From Caldilineae bacterium (lineage in GTDB: Bacteria > Chloroflexota > Anaerolineae > JAAEKA01), in contig JACKBK010000022.1 of NCBI GenBank assembly GCA_020634555.1, forward strand, positions 1-57,695: DNA of 57,695 nucleotides. The letters run 5' to 3'. A program made the translations under genes and the position numbers. Positions 7,105 to 15,552 of the stretch are shown one piece after another (within the stretch, counting starts at the first letter, position 1; each line of letters starts with the position of its first letter). A model generated the notes under the pieces. It was not told the DNA's origin, searched no databases, and worked only from the letters and a program-made list of their open reading frames with translations.

Positions 7105-8793
7105 CTACTCCTTGTTGTCGGGAGGTATCTTGCTTGCTACTGCACCCAACTCGTGCTGGGCGTGCAATGCTACCGGGTCTTGTTCGAGATCGGCCTCGGT
7201 CGGTTTTTCGGCGGCAGAACGCACAGCCGGCGCGGGCTGTTGCTCGGTCACGCCCGTCACCTGGGCGCCAACCTGGCAGTGAACGTGGACCCGGCGGCCC
7301 AGCAACTGGCCGATCAGGTCCTCTATGCACTGGCGGTTGGCCGGCTTCTCGACGACGTTCTTGGCGAAATCGCGTGCGAAGGCGAAATGGATATCGTTGC
7401 CGCTGGCCACCACGTTGCGCAGAGTACGCAGCGCGCCGCGCAACTGCGGCCCCTGCGCCGTCTCCGCGGCCTGCAGCAGGGTCGTCCAGTTGGCCCGCAG
7501 CACCTCGACCACCTCATTGTCAGGCACAGGCTCGGCAGGCCGGGGCAACGGCTGGCCGCCGGCCGGCGCGCTGGCATTGCTGGTCGATGCGAATTCCTTA
7601 ACCCGTGGTTCGGCAGCCGGCGACATGCTGCTGCTGATCTTGACATCTGCCGGAGCCGCAGCCGGCGCATACACGGCGGCCGGCGCAACCGGTGTTTCAA
7701 CCGGCGGTTCCAGCGCATCCAGCCACGCCATCTCCAACACAAGCTGCGGCTGGGTGGCAGTGCGGATGTCCAGCGAGGCCTGGTTGAACAGCTTCAGCGC
7801 CTGCATGGTGGCGTCGCGCGACGACTCGACAGCCTGCGCCTGCGCGACGGCCAGTTGCTCGTCGGAAAGATCGGTCAGCAGCTCGCGCGCCTGCTCAGCG
7901 TTGACCTGGCAGAGCAGCACGGCTCGCAAATGCGCCACAAGCTGAAGCGCCAGTTGCCGCAGATCGATACCCTCGGCCACCATCTGGTTGATAGTTGCCA
8001 GCCCGCCCGATGCATCGCCCGCCACCAGTTCATCGACCAGCGCGGCGATTGCGATGCTGGAGATCGTCCCGCGCACGGCCCGCACCTGCTCCTCGGTGAT
8101 CACCGCATCGCCGTAAGACAGCAGTTGGTCGGTGAGGCTGATGGCGTCACGCATGCTGCCCTCAGTGCTGCGGGCAATCATCTCCAGCGCGGCGGGCTCG
8201 GCCGAGCGTCCCTCCTGTTCCAGAATGTGGGCCAGCCAACCCGCGACCTTGTAGGGCGGGATGCGGCGAAAGTCGAAGCGCTGGCAGCGCGACAGCACCG
8301 TGTCGGGTATCTTGTGGGGCTCCGTCGTTGCCAGGACGAAGATGACATGCGGCGGCGGCTCTTCCAGGGTTTTCAACAGCGCGTTGAAGGCTTCCGGCGT
8401 CAACATGTGGACCTCGTCGATGACGTAGACCTTGTAGCGCGCCTGGCTGGGGGCGAAATGAACACGGTCGCGCAGGTCGCGGATCTCGTCGATGCCGCGG
8501 TTGGAGGCCGCGTCGATCTCGATCAGGTCCAGCAGTGAACCGTTGTTGATGGACACGCAGATGTCGCAGGTGTTGTCGGGGCGTTTAGCCAGGTCAGGCT
8601 CCAGGCAGTTGACAGCTTTGGCCAGCAAGCGGGCTGTGCTGGTCTTGCCGGTGCCGCGCGGTCCGGTGAACAGGTAGGCGTGGGCCGTTCGCCCATCGCG
8701 AAGCGCGTTGCGCAGCGTCTGGGTGACGTGCTCTTGCCCCACTACTTCGTCAAAGGTTTGTGAGCGCCACTTGCGATACAGCACCTGCGCCAT
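7105..8793 (-). CDS. dnaX: DNA polymerase III subunit gamma/tau
   Basis: The clamp-loader ATPase that ties the polymerases together. In 562 residues: Walker A GPRGTGKT at 44-51, a zinc module, Walker B VYVIDEVHML, sensor TTEPHKIPDTVLSRCQRFDF, and the lid and collar helices up to about 365. A Pro/Ala-rich linker and a tau-like C-terminal domain follow. The zinc module reads C...TCDIC with isoleucine where the usual fourth cysteine would be, so only three ligands are visible. No slippery A-run for a gamma frameshift was seen. The Shine-Dalgarno GGTGGAG lies just before the ATG. First gene of the operon. Confidence 0.96.
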   Translation of the reverse strand: MAQVLYRKWRSQTFDEVVGQEHVTQTLRNALRDGRTAHAYLFTGPRGTGKTSTARLLAKAVNCLEPDLAKRPDNTCDICVSINNGSLLDLIEIDAASNRGIDEIRDLRDRVHFAPSQARYKVYVIDEVHMLTPEAFNALLKTLEEPPPHVIFVLATTEPHKIPDTVLSRCQRFDFRRIPPYKVAGWLAHILEQEGRSAEPAALEMIARSTEGSMRDAISLTDQLLSYGDAVITEEQVRAVRGTISSIAIAALVDELVAGDASGGLATINQMVAEGIDLRQLALQLVAHLRAVLLCQVNAEQARELLTDLSDEQLAVAQAQAVESSRDATMQALKLFNQASLDIRTATQPQLVLEMAWLDALEPPVETPVAPAAVYAPAAAPADVKISSSMSPAAEPRVKEFASTSNASAPAGGQPLPRPAEPVPDNEVVEVLRANWTTLLQAAETAQGPQLRGALRTLRNVVASGNDIHFAFARDFAKNVVEKPANRQCIEDLIGQLLGRRVHVHCQVGAQVTGVTEQQPAPAVRSAAEKPTEADLEQDPVALHAQHELGAVASKIPPDNKE

Positions 8794-8857
8794 GAAGCCA
8801 ACTCCACCGTGTTTTGTGCCCGAATTGAGATACGATCGAACGTTCTATGCGGCGCCT

Positions 8858-8886
8858 AGTGTAACATTTCTGAGGATGGATGGCAA
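8858..8886 (-). promoter_or_regulatory. Likely dnaX promoter
   Basis: On the minus strand TTGCCA (8886-8881) and TACACT (8863-8858) are 17 bases apart, about 65 bp upstream of the dnaX ATG. The -10 word TACACT recurs at two other proposed promoters in this window (11928 and 49775). Confidence 0.55.
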
Positions 8887-8920
8887 ATGGTTCGTGGTTT
8901 TGGCGCGGTCCAAGGTAATG

Positions 8921-9045
8921 CGTGGCCGGCCCAAGGTAGTGCGTGGCCGGTCTCCGACCGCCGGTTCAGGTAGTGCTGTGGCCGGTCTCCGACCGAGCCA
9001 CCGGTGGCTCGGTCGGAGACCGGCCACAGCAAGGAGACCCGGCCA
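8921..9045. repeat. Cluster of GGCCGGTCTCCGACC repeats with a 56-bp perfect palindrome
   Basis: Several tandem-like pieces (AATGCGTGGCCGG, AGTGCGTGGCCGG, GTGGCCGGTCTCCGACCG) lead into a palindrome at 8975-9030 that is perfect over 28 bp per arm with no loop. Related pieces occur at 15073-15096, inside the methyltransferase gene, and around 35472-35529. It lies between the divergent dnaX and HEAT-repeat promoters, so it could extrude as a cruciform or form long hairpins in RNA. It is probably a REP-like mobile palindrome. Confidence 0.85.
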
Positions 9046-9058
9046 CTGCGCCGGAGAA

Positions 9059-9087
9059 TTGAGAAGATGGTCAAGTCGCGCTATAAT
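9059..9087 (+). promoter_or_regulatory. Promoter of a leaderless transcript (HEAT-repeat gene)
   Basis: TTGAGA (9059-9064) and TATAAT (9082-9087) are 17 bases apart. The ATG of the next gene is only 8 bases past the -10 box, so transcription should start at or next to the start codon. No Shine-Dalgarno is present. Confidence 0.7.
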
Positions 9088-9095
9088 GCACAGCC

Positions 9096-10640
9096 ATGAG
9101 CGACTCCTCCTCGAAGATCATCACCACGTTTCAGGACCGGTTGGCGCTGAACACCGCCATGAAATCGTTGGCGCAGACCACTACCGCGGCCGAGGTTCGC
9201 CAGCGCGCGGCAGAGATTGCCGCCGAGTTCGGCGACCGCGCGCTCCCGGCTTTGTTGAGCCACCTCAACACCACCGATCCGCAGATGCGCGGCGGGCTGG
9301 GGATGCTGGCTGCCATGCTGGACTATGAAAAGACGACGGCTGCGCTGCGCGCCGCAGCTCGCAACCGCGCGCTGGACGATCAGGCGCGGCTGACTGCGAT
9401 CACCATTCTGGACCGCTACCTGGATATTGCTCCCGACGAGGATATGTATCACGGCATGGGCGCGCCGGAGGAGTCGGCGCTGCGCTCTTTGCGCGAGGTG
9501 CTGGCCGACCTGAAGACCGATCCGCTGGTGTTGGTAGAATATTTTCGCCAGCTTGAGATGCAGCCGCTTGACGTTCAACTGACCATGGCGCGCGCCGCCC
9601 GTCGCCTGGATACATTCGAAGCTGTGCCGATCCTTCGCATGTTCGCTCAAACTCCGACGCACCTGATCGCTCAGGAATCGTTACAAGCCCTGGGCGTGCT
9701 GGCCACTCCCGAGGCCGCCGGAGCGCTGCAAGGACTGATTCCAACGCTGCGCCCCGATCTACGTTACACGGCCGAACGTGCCCTGCAAAAGCTGCGGCTG
9801 CGCGGCGTGGCTGTGCCGGCGTTGCAGCCTCCCGCGGCGGGCTTTCGCTGTCTTGCAGCACCGCCCGACAGCCGCGGCGGCCAATACCTGGTGTTCATCT
9901 TGCCCTCCAACGGCGAGATTCCCTCCCTGGTGATGCGCCTCGCAGTCAACCCCAACGATGGTCTGGTTGAGGCAACGGCCAGCGCAGTCGAGAGCCCATC
10001 GGATCTGCCAGAGGCGCTGGCCGTTGGGGCGCTGCACTCGTCGCTGATGGACCTGGGCCATTCTCTCTGGCTGGAAGCGCCGTATGACTATGGCCGGCAG
10101 CGTGTCCAGGCCTGTCTGTCCGTCAGCCTGGAGGCAGCCCGGCCGTTGCCGTTTGCATATCGCTACCTCAATTGGGCTTTGTGGCAATGGACTCCCCCGG
10201 CGCACCACACTGTTTCGCTGGATGTTACACCGGCCGGAAAGCCAGACCTGAGCGGCTTGCTGGGCTATCCAGCCCTGGCGGGCTGGTACCTCGACAGCCC
10301 GCGGGTTGCCGAGCTGGCGGACCAGCTTTTAGGCGAGACCGACAGATTGACCCCACAGCGCCTGGATTGGGTAGTTACACAACTGGTAACCAGCGAACTG
10401 GCCGCCGGTACGCTGGACCTGGAGGCGGTCAAAGGTGGGTTGGCTGCGCTCCAGGAATGGCTGCTTCTGGCTGGCAGGCGGGACCTGGCGTTGCAGGCAC
10501 AATCCGCGGCTCGCAGCCTGACCGACACTCCCGAAAAACACCCCCTCTTGTTGCACATGGCTAACCTTGGCCTGCGAATCGCCATGATCACACTGGCGCG
10601 CGGCCTGCAACTAGGCTGGCCGCCCCACGCCGGCGGGTAG
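9096..10640 (+). CDS. HEAT-repeat protein of unknown function
   Basis: A 514-residue soluble protein. The first 240 residues are helical repeats of HEAT/armadillo type, for example RAAEIAAEFGDRALPALLSHL, then RRLDTFEAVPILRMFAQTPT and ESLQALGVLATPEAAGALQGLI. From about 250 on it changes to a mixed domain with YLVFILPSNGEIPSLVMRLAVN that I do not recognise. There is no signal peptide or membrane helix. HEAT domains usually bind proteins. The transcript appears leaderless. It converges with the aminotransferase gene across a long imperfect hairpin at 10671-10762. Confidence 0.75.
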   Translation: MSDSSSKIITTFQDRLALNTAMKSLAQTTTAAEVRQRAAEIAAEFGDRALPALLSHLNTTDPQMRGGLGMLAAMLDYEKTTAALRAAARNRALDDQARLTAITILDRYLDIAPDEDMYHGMGAPEESALRSLREVLADLKTDPLVLVEYFRQLEMQPLDVQLTMARAARRLDTFEAVPILRMFAQTPTHLIAQESLQALGVLATPEAAGALQGLIPTLRPDLRYTAERALQKLRLRGVAVPALQPPAAGFRCLAAPPDSRGGQYLVFILPSNGEIPSLVMRLAVNPNDGLVEATASAVESPSDLPEALAVGALHSSLMDLGHSLWLEAPYDYGRQRVQACLSVSLEAARPLPFAYRYLNWALWQWTPPAHHTVSLDVTPAGKPDLSGLLGYPALAGWYLDSPRVAELADQLLGETDRLTPQRLDWVVTQLVTSELAAGTLDLEAVKGGLAALQEWLLLAGRRDLALQAQSAARSLTDTPEKHPLLLHMANLGLRIAMITLARGLQLGWPPHAGG

Positions 10641-10670
10641 TTTCTCTACCGCACCGCTACTTGCTCCCAT

Positions 10671-10762
10671 CCTACTCATACTCCTACTCCTACTCGTCCT
10701 CCTCTGCTTCAGCCACAGCGCACAGAGGAGAGTAGGAGTAGGAGGAAGAGTAGGAGTATGAG
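10671..10762. repeat. TACTCCTACTC inverted repeat, copy 1 (convergent-gene hairpin)
   Basis: A pyrimidine-rich left arm (ACTCATACTCCTACTCC...) pairs imperfectly with a purine-rich right arm (GAGTAGGAGTAGGAGG...) around CTGCTTCAGCCACAGCG. The same family recurs at 29420-29520. It lies between two convergent genes and could work as a bidirectional terminator, although no clean T-run follows. Confidence 0.65.
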
Positions 10763-10779
10763 ACCGAGGGCGGGCAAGC

Positions 10780-11895
10780 TCAGCCGCCCAATACCTCGCG
10801 CAGCGCGCCCAGCAGCAGCGTCACGTTGCGATGTTGGGACGAGTAGCCCATCAGCCCGACGCGCCAGACCTTACCCTTCAGCGCGCCCAGCCCACCGGCG
10901 ATCTCCAAATTGAACTCGCTCAACAGGCGGCTGCGCACAGCGGCCTCATCCACACCATCAGGCACGCGCACGGTCGTCAACGTCGGTAGGCGCAATTCAG
11001 GCTCGACGTGCATCTGCATCCCCATGGCTTCCAGGCTGGACCAGAGAAACTCCGCGTTGGCGCGGTGGCGGGCGAAGCAAGCTTCCAACCCTTCCTCGTA
11101 TGCCAGGCGCAGCGCCTCCCGCAGCGCATAGTTCATGTTGATCGGCGCGGTGTGGTGGTACATCCGGCTCGATCCCCAGTAGGTTCCCAGCAGCGTCAGG
11201 TCCAGATACCAGCTTGTCACCTTGCTCTCGCGGCGCTTCAACGACTCCATCGCCCGCGGGCTGACGGTCAGCGGGGCAAGGCCGGGCGGCGCGCTGAGGG
11301 CTTTCTGGCTACCGCTGTAGACGATGTCCAGGTCGTGGCGATCCACGCCTACCGGCACGCCGCCCAACGACGCGACTGTGTCTACCAAAAGCAGCCCGCC
11401 CTGCCGGTGTACGACCTCAGCCATACCGTCCAGCGGCTGCATCGCGCCGGTGGAGGTCTCGCCGTGAACCATGGCGACGACCTTGGCCGGCCGGCGGCGC
11501 AACGCGGCGTCCACCTCTTCTGGCGAAAAAACCTCGCCCCACGGCTTTTCGATTGTCACGAGGTCGCCGCCGTAGCGCCCGACCATCTCGGCGATGCGCA
11601 TCCCGAAGTAGCCGTTGATGCAGACCAACACCGGGTCGCCCGGTTCGATAAAGTTGGCGACGGCCGCCTCCATGCCCGCGCTGCCGGTGCCGCTGATGGG
11701 AATCGTCATCTGGTTTTCGGTCTCAAAGACGTAGCGCAACAGGTTCTGCACTTCGTCCATCAAACGGACAAACTGCGGATCGAGGTGGCCGACCGGTGGA
11801 TGTGCCAGCGCGCGCAGCACGCGCGGCGCCACGTCGCTGGGGCCAGGGCCGAGCAAAGTCCGCGGGGTAATGTTCAGATCGGTGTAGCTGGTCAT
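10780..11895 (-). CDS. Alanine--glyoxylate aminotransferase family protein (class V)
   Basis: A PLP enzyme of fold type I that would move an amino group to glyoxylate or a similar oxoacid. Among 371 residues, ISGTGSAGMEAAVANFI lies in the cofactor phosphate region. HGETSTGAMQPL and VDTVASLGGVPVGVD hold the Asp that meets the pyridine ring, and GSQKALSAPPG holds the Schiff-base lysine. The C-terminal part has WRVGLMGYSS. The closest remembered relatives are serine--pyruvate/alanine--glyoxylate transaminase and PucG, and the substrate cannot be settled from sequence. It has its own promoter (11928-11957) and an AGGAG Shine-Dalgarno. Confidence 0.88.
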   Translation of the reverse strand: MTSYTDLNITPRTLLGPGPSDVAPRVLRALAHPPVGHLDPQFVRLMDEVQNLLRYVFETENQMTIPISGTGSAGMEAAVANFIEPGDPVLVCINGYFGMRIAEMVGRYGGDLVTIEKPWGEVFSPEEVDAALRRRPAKVVAMVHGETSTGAMQPLDGMAEVVHRQGGLLLVDTVASLGGVPVGVDRHDLDIVYSGSQKALSAPPGLAPLTVSPRAMESLKRRESKVTSWYLDLTLLGTYWGSSRMYHHTAPINMNYALREALRLAYEEGLEACFARHRANAEFLWSSLEAMGMQMHVEPELRLPTLTTVRVPDGVDEAAVRSRLLSEFNLEIAGGLGALKGKVWRVGLMGYSSQHRNVTLLLGALREVLGG

Positions 11896-11927
11896 AGAAC
11901 GCTCCTGATGAGAGAATGGTTGGGTGC

Positions 11928-11957
11928 AGTGTAACGCAAAGCAAGAATGGCTGTCAA
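11928..11957 (-). promoter_or_regulatory. Promoter of the aminotransferase gene
   Basis: Minus-strand TTGACA (11957-11952) and TACACT (11933-11928) separated by 18 bases. The ATG lies 32 bases downstream of the -10 box, with AGGAG in between. Confidence 0.65.
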
Positions 11958-11997
11958 AACGTCACGCTCCGGCGTTCCCCAGCCTGTCAATCCATAA

Positions 11998-12112
11998 GCC
12001 CAGGCCCGCAGGGCCTTTTCACCTGGTAGCCCGATCCGTTTACGGTCGGGCGGCCCTCGTTAACCTAATTACCGGATCATTTTCTTAACCTTCATAACGG
12101 TCGGGCGGTCCT
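11998..12112. repeat. Dispersed about 100-bp repeat, copy 1
   Basis: Begins near GCCCAGGCCCGCAGGGCC and runs through GTAGCCCGATCCGTTTACGG to TTTTCTTAACCTTCAT. A near-identical copy is at 52083-52178, in the same orientation. Both contain two nested palindromes (AGGCCCGCAGGGCCT and a CCCGAT...GGTCGGG type stem). A second CGGTCGGGCGGTCCTCGTTG piece follows in this copy. The region from 12113 to 12213 continues with short hairpins (a stem at 12162-12184) and the -10 box of the next gene. Confidence 0.75.
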
Positions 12113-12213
12113 CGTTGTAGGACGGCTTCCCCAAGCCGTTCGGTCCTGTGAAGTGTAAGGAGAGACGATTTGGAAAATCGTCTTACAGCCGGATACCGTG
12201 CTATACTGCGCGC

Positions 12214-12651
12214 ATGATACCATTGGCTCCCCTCCACCCCCGGCTGGTCCATTTTCCCATCGCGTTGCTGGTCACCGGCAGCGTGCTGGCTCTGGCATAT
12301 ATGCTGCGTTGGCAACGTCCCACCCTGGCCACCACCGCCTGGCTGTTGATCCTGCTAGGCTGGATCAGCGTCTTCTTCGCCGTGCTCACCGGGCTGATCG
12401 ACCGCAACAGCGCACCGCAGGACCCGGAAGTCGCTTCGTTGATAAGCATCCACACGGCGCTAGGCTTTGCACTGATCGCAGTCTACGGGCTGATGTTGTA
12501 CGAGCGGTTGCGCAGCCCGAACGTGCTGGACTCGCCCTCGATGCGCTGGCGGCTGATCGCGCTGGCGTTGCTGGGGCTGGTACTGGTGTTGGTCGATGGC
12601 TGGGTCGGTGGTTCGCTGGTCTACAAACACGGCGTGGGCGTGTTGAACTGA
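12214..12651 (+). CDS. DUF2231-like membrane protein
   Basis: A 145-residue integral membrane protein with four hydrophobic helices, at about residues 14-33, 41-60, 78-96 and 110-130. The N-terminal PLHPRLVHFPIAL is the hallmark of the DUF2231 family, small membrane proteins with conserved histidines and no settled function. A possible -10 box TATACT (12202-12207) ends 6 bases before the ATG and there is no Shine-Dalgarno, so the mRNA is probably leaderless. An in-frame upstream ATG at 12148 lies in repeat sequence and is unlikely to be used. Confidence 0.8.
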   Translation: MIPLAPLHPRLVHFPIALLVTGSVLALAYMLRWQRPTLATTAWLLILLGWISVFFAVLTGLIDRNSAPQDPEVASLISIHTALGFALIAVYGLMLYERLRSPNVLDSPSMRWRLIALALLGLVLVLVDGWVGGSLVYKHGVGVLN

Positions 12652-12671
12652 CAGGTAAAACGCCCCTACTT

Positions 12672-12700
12672 TTGACAAATCCCACCCGCTGTGCTAAATT
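12672..12700 (+). promoter_or_regulatory. Promoter of the SAM riboswitch-mtnA transcript
   Basis: TTGACA (12672-12677) and TAAATT (12695-12700) are spaced by 17 bases. The predicted start near 12707 is about 20 bases upstream of the aptamer P1 strand. Confidence 0.75.
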
Positions 12701-12727
12701 GGCGCAGTTGAAAACCGCATAGCTGGA

Positions 12728-12966
12728 GACTCCCATCCAGAGGGGGCGAGGGACCGGCCCGCAGACCCCCCGGCAACCGGATCAGGAGTTCAGTAAACGG
12801 TTATCGGTAAACGGTTATCGGTAAGCAGCTAACGGATTTGTCCCGTAAACAGGGCAGATATCGACTGTTCACCGATCACTGATTACCGGTCACCGATCAC
12901 TGATCACCGAATCAAGGTGCCAATTCCGTCAGGCGGCATCCATCGCTGGCCTGAGAGATGAGAGAG
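12728..12966 (+). promoter_or_regulatory. SAM-I (S-box) riboswitch aptamer with enlarged P3 arm
   Basis: Conserved S-box blocks are present in order: GAGGGACCGGCCC (from about 12748), CCCGGCAACC (about 12769-12778) and AAGGTGCCAATTCC (12914-12927). A P4-like hairpin (GTCAGGC...GCCTGAG) follows. P1 forms between CTCCCATC at 12730-12737 and GATGAGAG at 12957-12964, with one mismatch. Binding SAM should stabilise P1 and allow the terminator at 12984 to form, turning off mtnA when SAM is plentiful. The P3 arm, between GGCAACC and AAGGTGCC, is about 135 bases instead of the usual short stem. It is filled with GGTTATCGGTAAAC / TCACCGATCACTGATTACC repeats that pair imperfectly with each other. Confidence 0.9.
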
Positions 12967-12983
12967 AGACGACCCTTGGCTGG

Positions 12984-13007
12984 CGCGCTCCTCGGAGCGT
13001 GTTTTTT
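12984..13007 (+). terminator. Intrinsic terminator of the SAM riboswitch
   Basis: CGCTC at 12986-12990 pairs with GAGCG at 12995-12999 across a CTCG loop. The stem can be extended by wobble pairs and is followed by six T at 13002-13007. It lies 20 bases after the aptamer and 50 bases before the mtnA ATG, the expected place for the expression platform. Confidence 0.85.
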
Positions 13008-13056
13008 GTGTTCAGGGTTTGCCGGCTTTGAAAACGACGAGGAAGGATGATAGACA

Positions 13057-14102
<1,046 letters not shown>

Positions 14103-14106
<4 letters not shown>

Positions 14107-14333
14107 GCACTATCACACTTGATCAGGCTATTGACGTGGCGATGCAATTGCCGCTGGAACAGCGTGAAATACTGCTGGATGTCATCAGGAGGCGTGACAT
14201 CGAAGCTCGCCGGCAAGAGATTGCTTGGGATGCCGAGGAGTCTCTCGCTGCTTTTCGCGCCGGCGAACTGAAACCCCAGTCGGCTGACGAGGTGATACGA
14301 GAGCTTCGTCGAGCTCTGGAGGACGCCGAGTGA
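14103..14333 (+). CDS. Antitoxin-like protein (RelB type) of a broken TA pair
   Basis: A 76-residue, highly charged, helical protein (QREILLDVIRRRDIEARRQEIAWDAEESLAAFRAGEL). It resembles the small antitoxins paired with RelE/YafQ-type toxins. Its start overlaps the mtnA stop (ATGA) and its stop overlaps the start of the toxin relic (GTGA). With the toxin deleted it is an orphan. It could still bind DNA or neutralise a toxin elsewhere. Its translation is tied to mtnA, an unusual host for an addiction module. Confidence 0.7.
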
Positions 14334-14383
14334 GAAAGCTCGTCGTCTTGCTGGACATCGGCACCCATGATGAAGTGTACTAA
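14330..14383 (+). pseudogene. RelE/YafQ-type toxin relic, internal deletion
   Basis: A 17-codon frame that reads MRKLVVLLDIGTHDEVY and then stops. The first residues look like the start of a RelE-family toxin, and LLDIGTHDEVY is a recognisable C-terminal ending of YafQ/RelE-type mRNA interferases, which are normally about 85-95 residues long. The middle, including all catalytic residues, is missing while the frame is kept. The GTG start overlaps the antitoxin stop exactly as in an intact toxin-antitoxin pair. Confidence 0.7.
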
Positions 14384-14394
14384 GGCTAGGTTCT

Positions 14395-15552
14395 GTGGCA
14401 AAGCCAGGTTCTAAACCGTCGACCAAACCCGATACGCTGGCTGCACAGAACAGCATTTTTTGTGCCGACTCGCGCCGGATGGCAGACCTTTCCGACGAGT
14501 CGGTGCAACTCGTTGTCACGTCGCCACCGTACAACGTCGGCATTGCGTACGCCAACCACAGCGACGACTTGCCTCTGGAAGACTATCTCCGGTTTCTGAA
14601 CGAAGTCTGGCGCGAGTGTTACCGGGTGCTGGCACCCGGCGGCCGGCTGTGCATCAACGTCGCCAACACCGACCGTAAGCCCTACCTGCCGCTCAACGCG
14701 CTGATCACCGCGGAACTCCTGCGAGCGGCGCGCGAGGAAGGGCTGAACTGGCTGATGCGCGGCGAGATCATCTGGGACAAGGGCGCTAGTGCAGGCGTCA
14801 GCACCGCCTGGGGCAGCTTTGCCAGCTCTTCCGATCCCGTCCTGCGCGACGTGCATGAGTACATCATGATCTTCTCCAAGGAGAGCTTTCGGTTGGACGG
14901 CGGCGGCAGGACCGGCATCAGCGGCGGAGAGTTCGTGGACTGGACACGTAGCATCTGGCGGCCGGAGGAGATCGGTGATCAGTCCACAGGGATCAGTGAC
15001 CAGAAGTCAGAGGGTCAGAAGTCAGCCGCCCGGCCGGGCGGACCCGGCACTCCGATCAATGAAAATGAGCGGGACTCGGTCGGAGACCGGCCCGAGCGAA
15101 GCTCTATTTTCGAAGCAGAGGAGCAGAGGTCGGAAGAGCAGAGGTGCGGCGTCAGTTTGGAGGAGTTGCAGCGCAAGCTGGCAGGCAAGCTGAAGGATGC
15201 CCGCAAGCGTGGCAAGGACGACGCCTGGATTGCCGAGTCGATGGCGCGCACGGCCTGGCGGCACTTCAGCCAGCCGGGCGACGGCATCTGGTCGATGACT
15301 ACCGAGTCGGGCGTCAACCACCCTGCTCCCTTCCCAACCGAGCTACCGCGACGGCTGATCAAGCTGTACACGAAGCCGGGCGATCTGGTCCTTGACCCAT
15401 TCATGGGCGCCGGCGCGACTGGCGTGGCAGCGGTGCAAACGGGCCGCCACTACGTCGGCTACGACATCTCGCCCGAATACTGTGACATGGCGCGGCAACG
15501 CATTGCAGCGGCTGAAGCCGCCTTGAGCGCCCAGGACAAAGAAAACCAATGA
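14395..15552 (+). CDS. Site-specific DNA methyltransferase (beta class) with repeat-derived insert
   Basis: Transfers a methyl group from SAM to an adenine N6 or cytosine N4 in DNA. The order is catalytic motif IV TSPPYNVG (about residues 42-49), target-recognition region, then the SAM-binding motif DPFMGAGATG near 344-353, which is the beta-class order. Residues about 192-254 (14969-15155) are low-complexity and are encoded by dispersed repeats, so the target region has been expanded in frame. GTG is the likely start (PGSKPSTKPDTLAAQNSIFCADS follows). Its stop overlaps the next gene by ATGA. No restriction endonuclease lies next to it, so it may be an orphan regulator or mutated remnant. Confidence 0.88.
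   Translation: MAKPGSKPSTKPDTLAAQNSIFCADSRRMADLSDESVQLVVTSPPYNVGIAYANHSDDLPLEDYLRFLNEVWRECYRVLAPGGRLCINVANTDRKPYLPLNALITAELLRAAREEGLNWLMRGEIIWDKGASAGVSTAWGSFASSSDPVLRDVHEYIMIFSKESFRLDGGGRTGISGGEFVDWTRSIWRPEEIGDQSTGISDQKSEGQKSAARPGGPGTPINENERDSVGDRPERSSIFEAEEQRSEEQRCGVSLEELQRKLAGKLKDARKRGKDDAWIAESMARTAWRHFSQPGDGIWSMTTESGVNHPAPFPTELPRRLIKLYTKPGDLVLDPFMGAGATGVAAVQTGRHYVGYDISPEYCDMARQRIAAAEAALSAQDKENQ
14969..15155. repeat. Composite of dispersed repeats inside the methyltransferase gene
   Basis: GATCGGTGATCAG...GATCAGTGACC (14970-15001) belongs to the TGATCGGTAAACAGT family seen at 12791-12910 and 39416-39492. GACTCGGTCGGAGACCGG at 15073 belongs to the palindrome family at 8975-9030. GAAGCAGAGGAGCAGAGG and GGCGTCAGTTTGGA (15147-15160) complete it; the last 14-mer also occurs at 29524. 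The total inserted length keeps the reading frame. Confidence 0.75.

Noticed and set aside
7105..8793. Programmed frameshift in dnaX to make gamma.
   Set aside because: No A-rich slippery heptamer with a following hairpin was found in the linker region.
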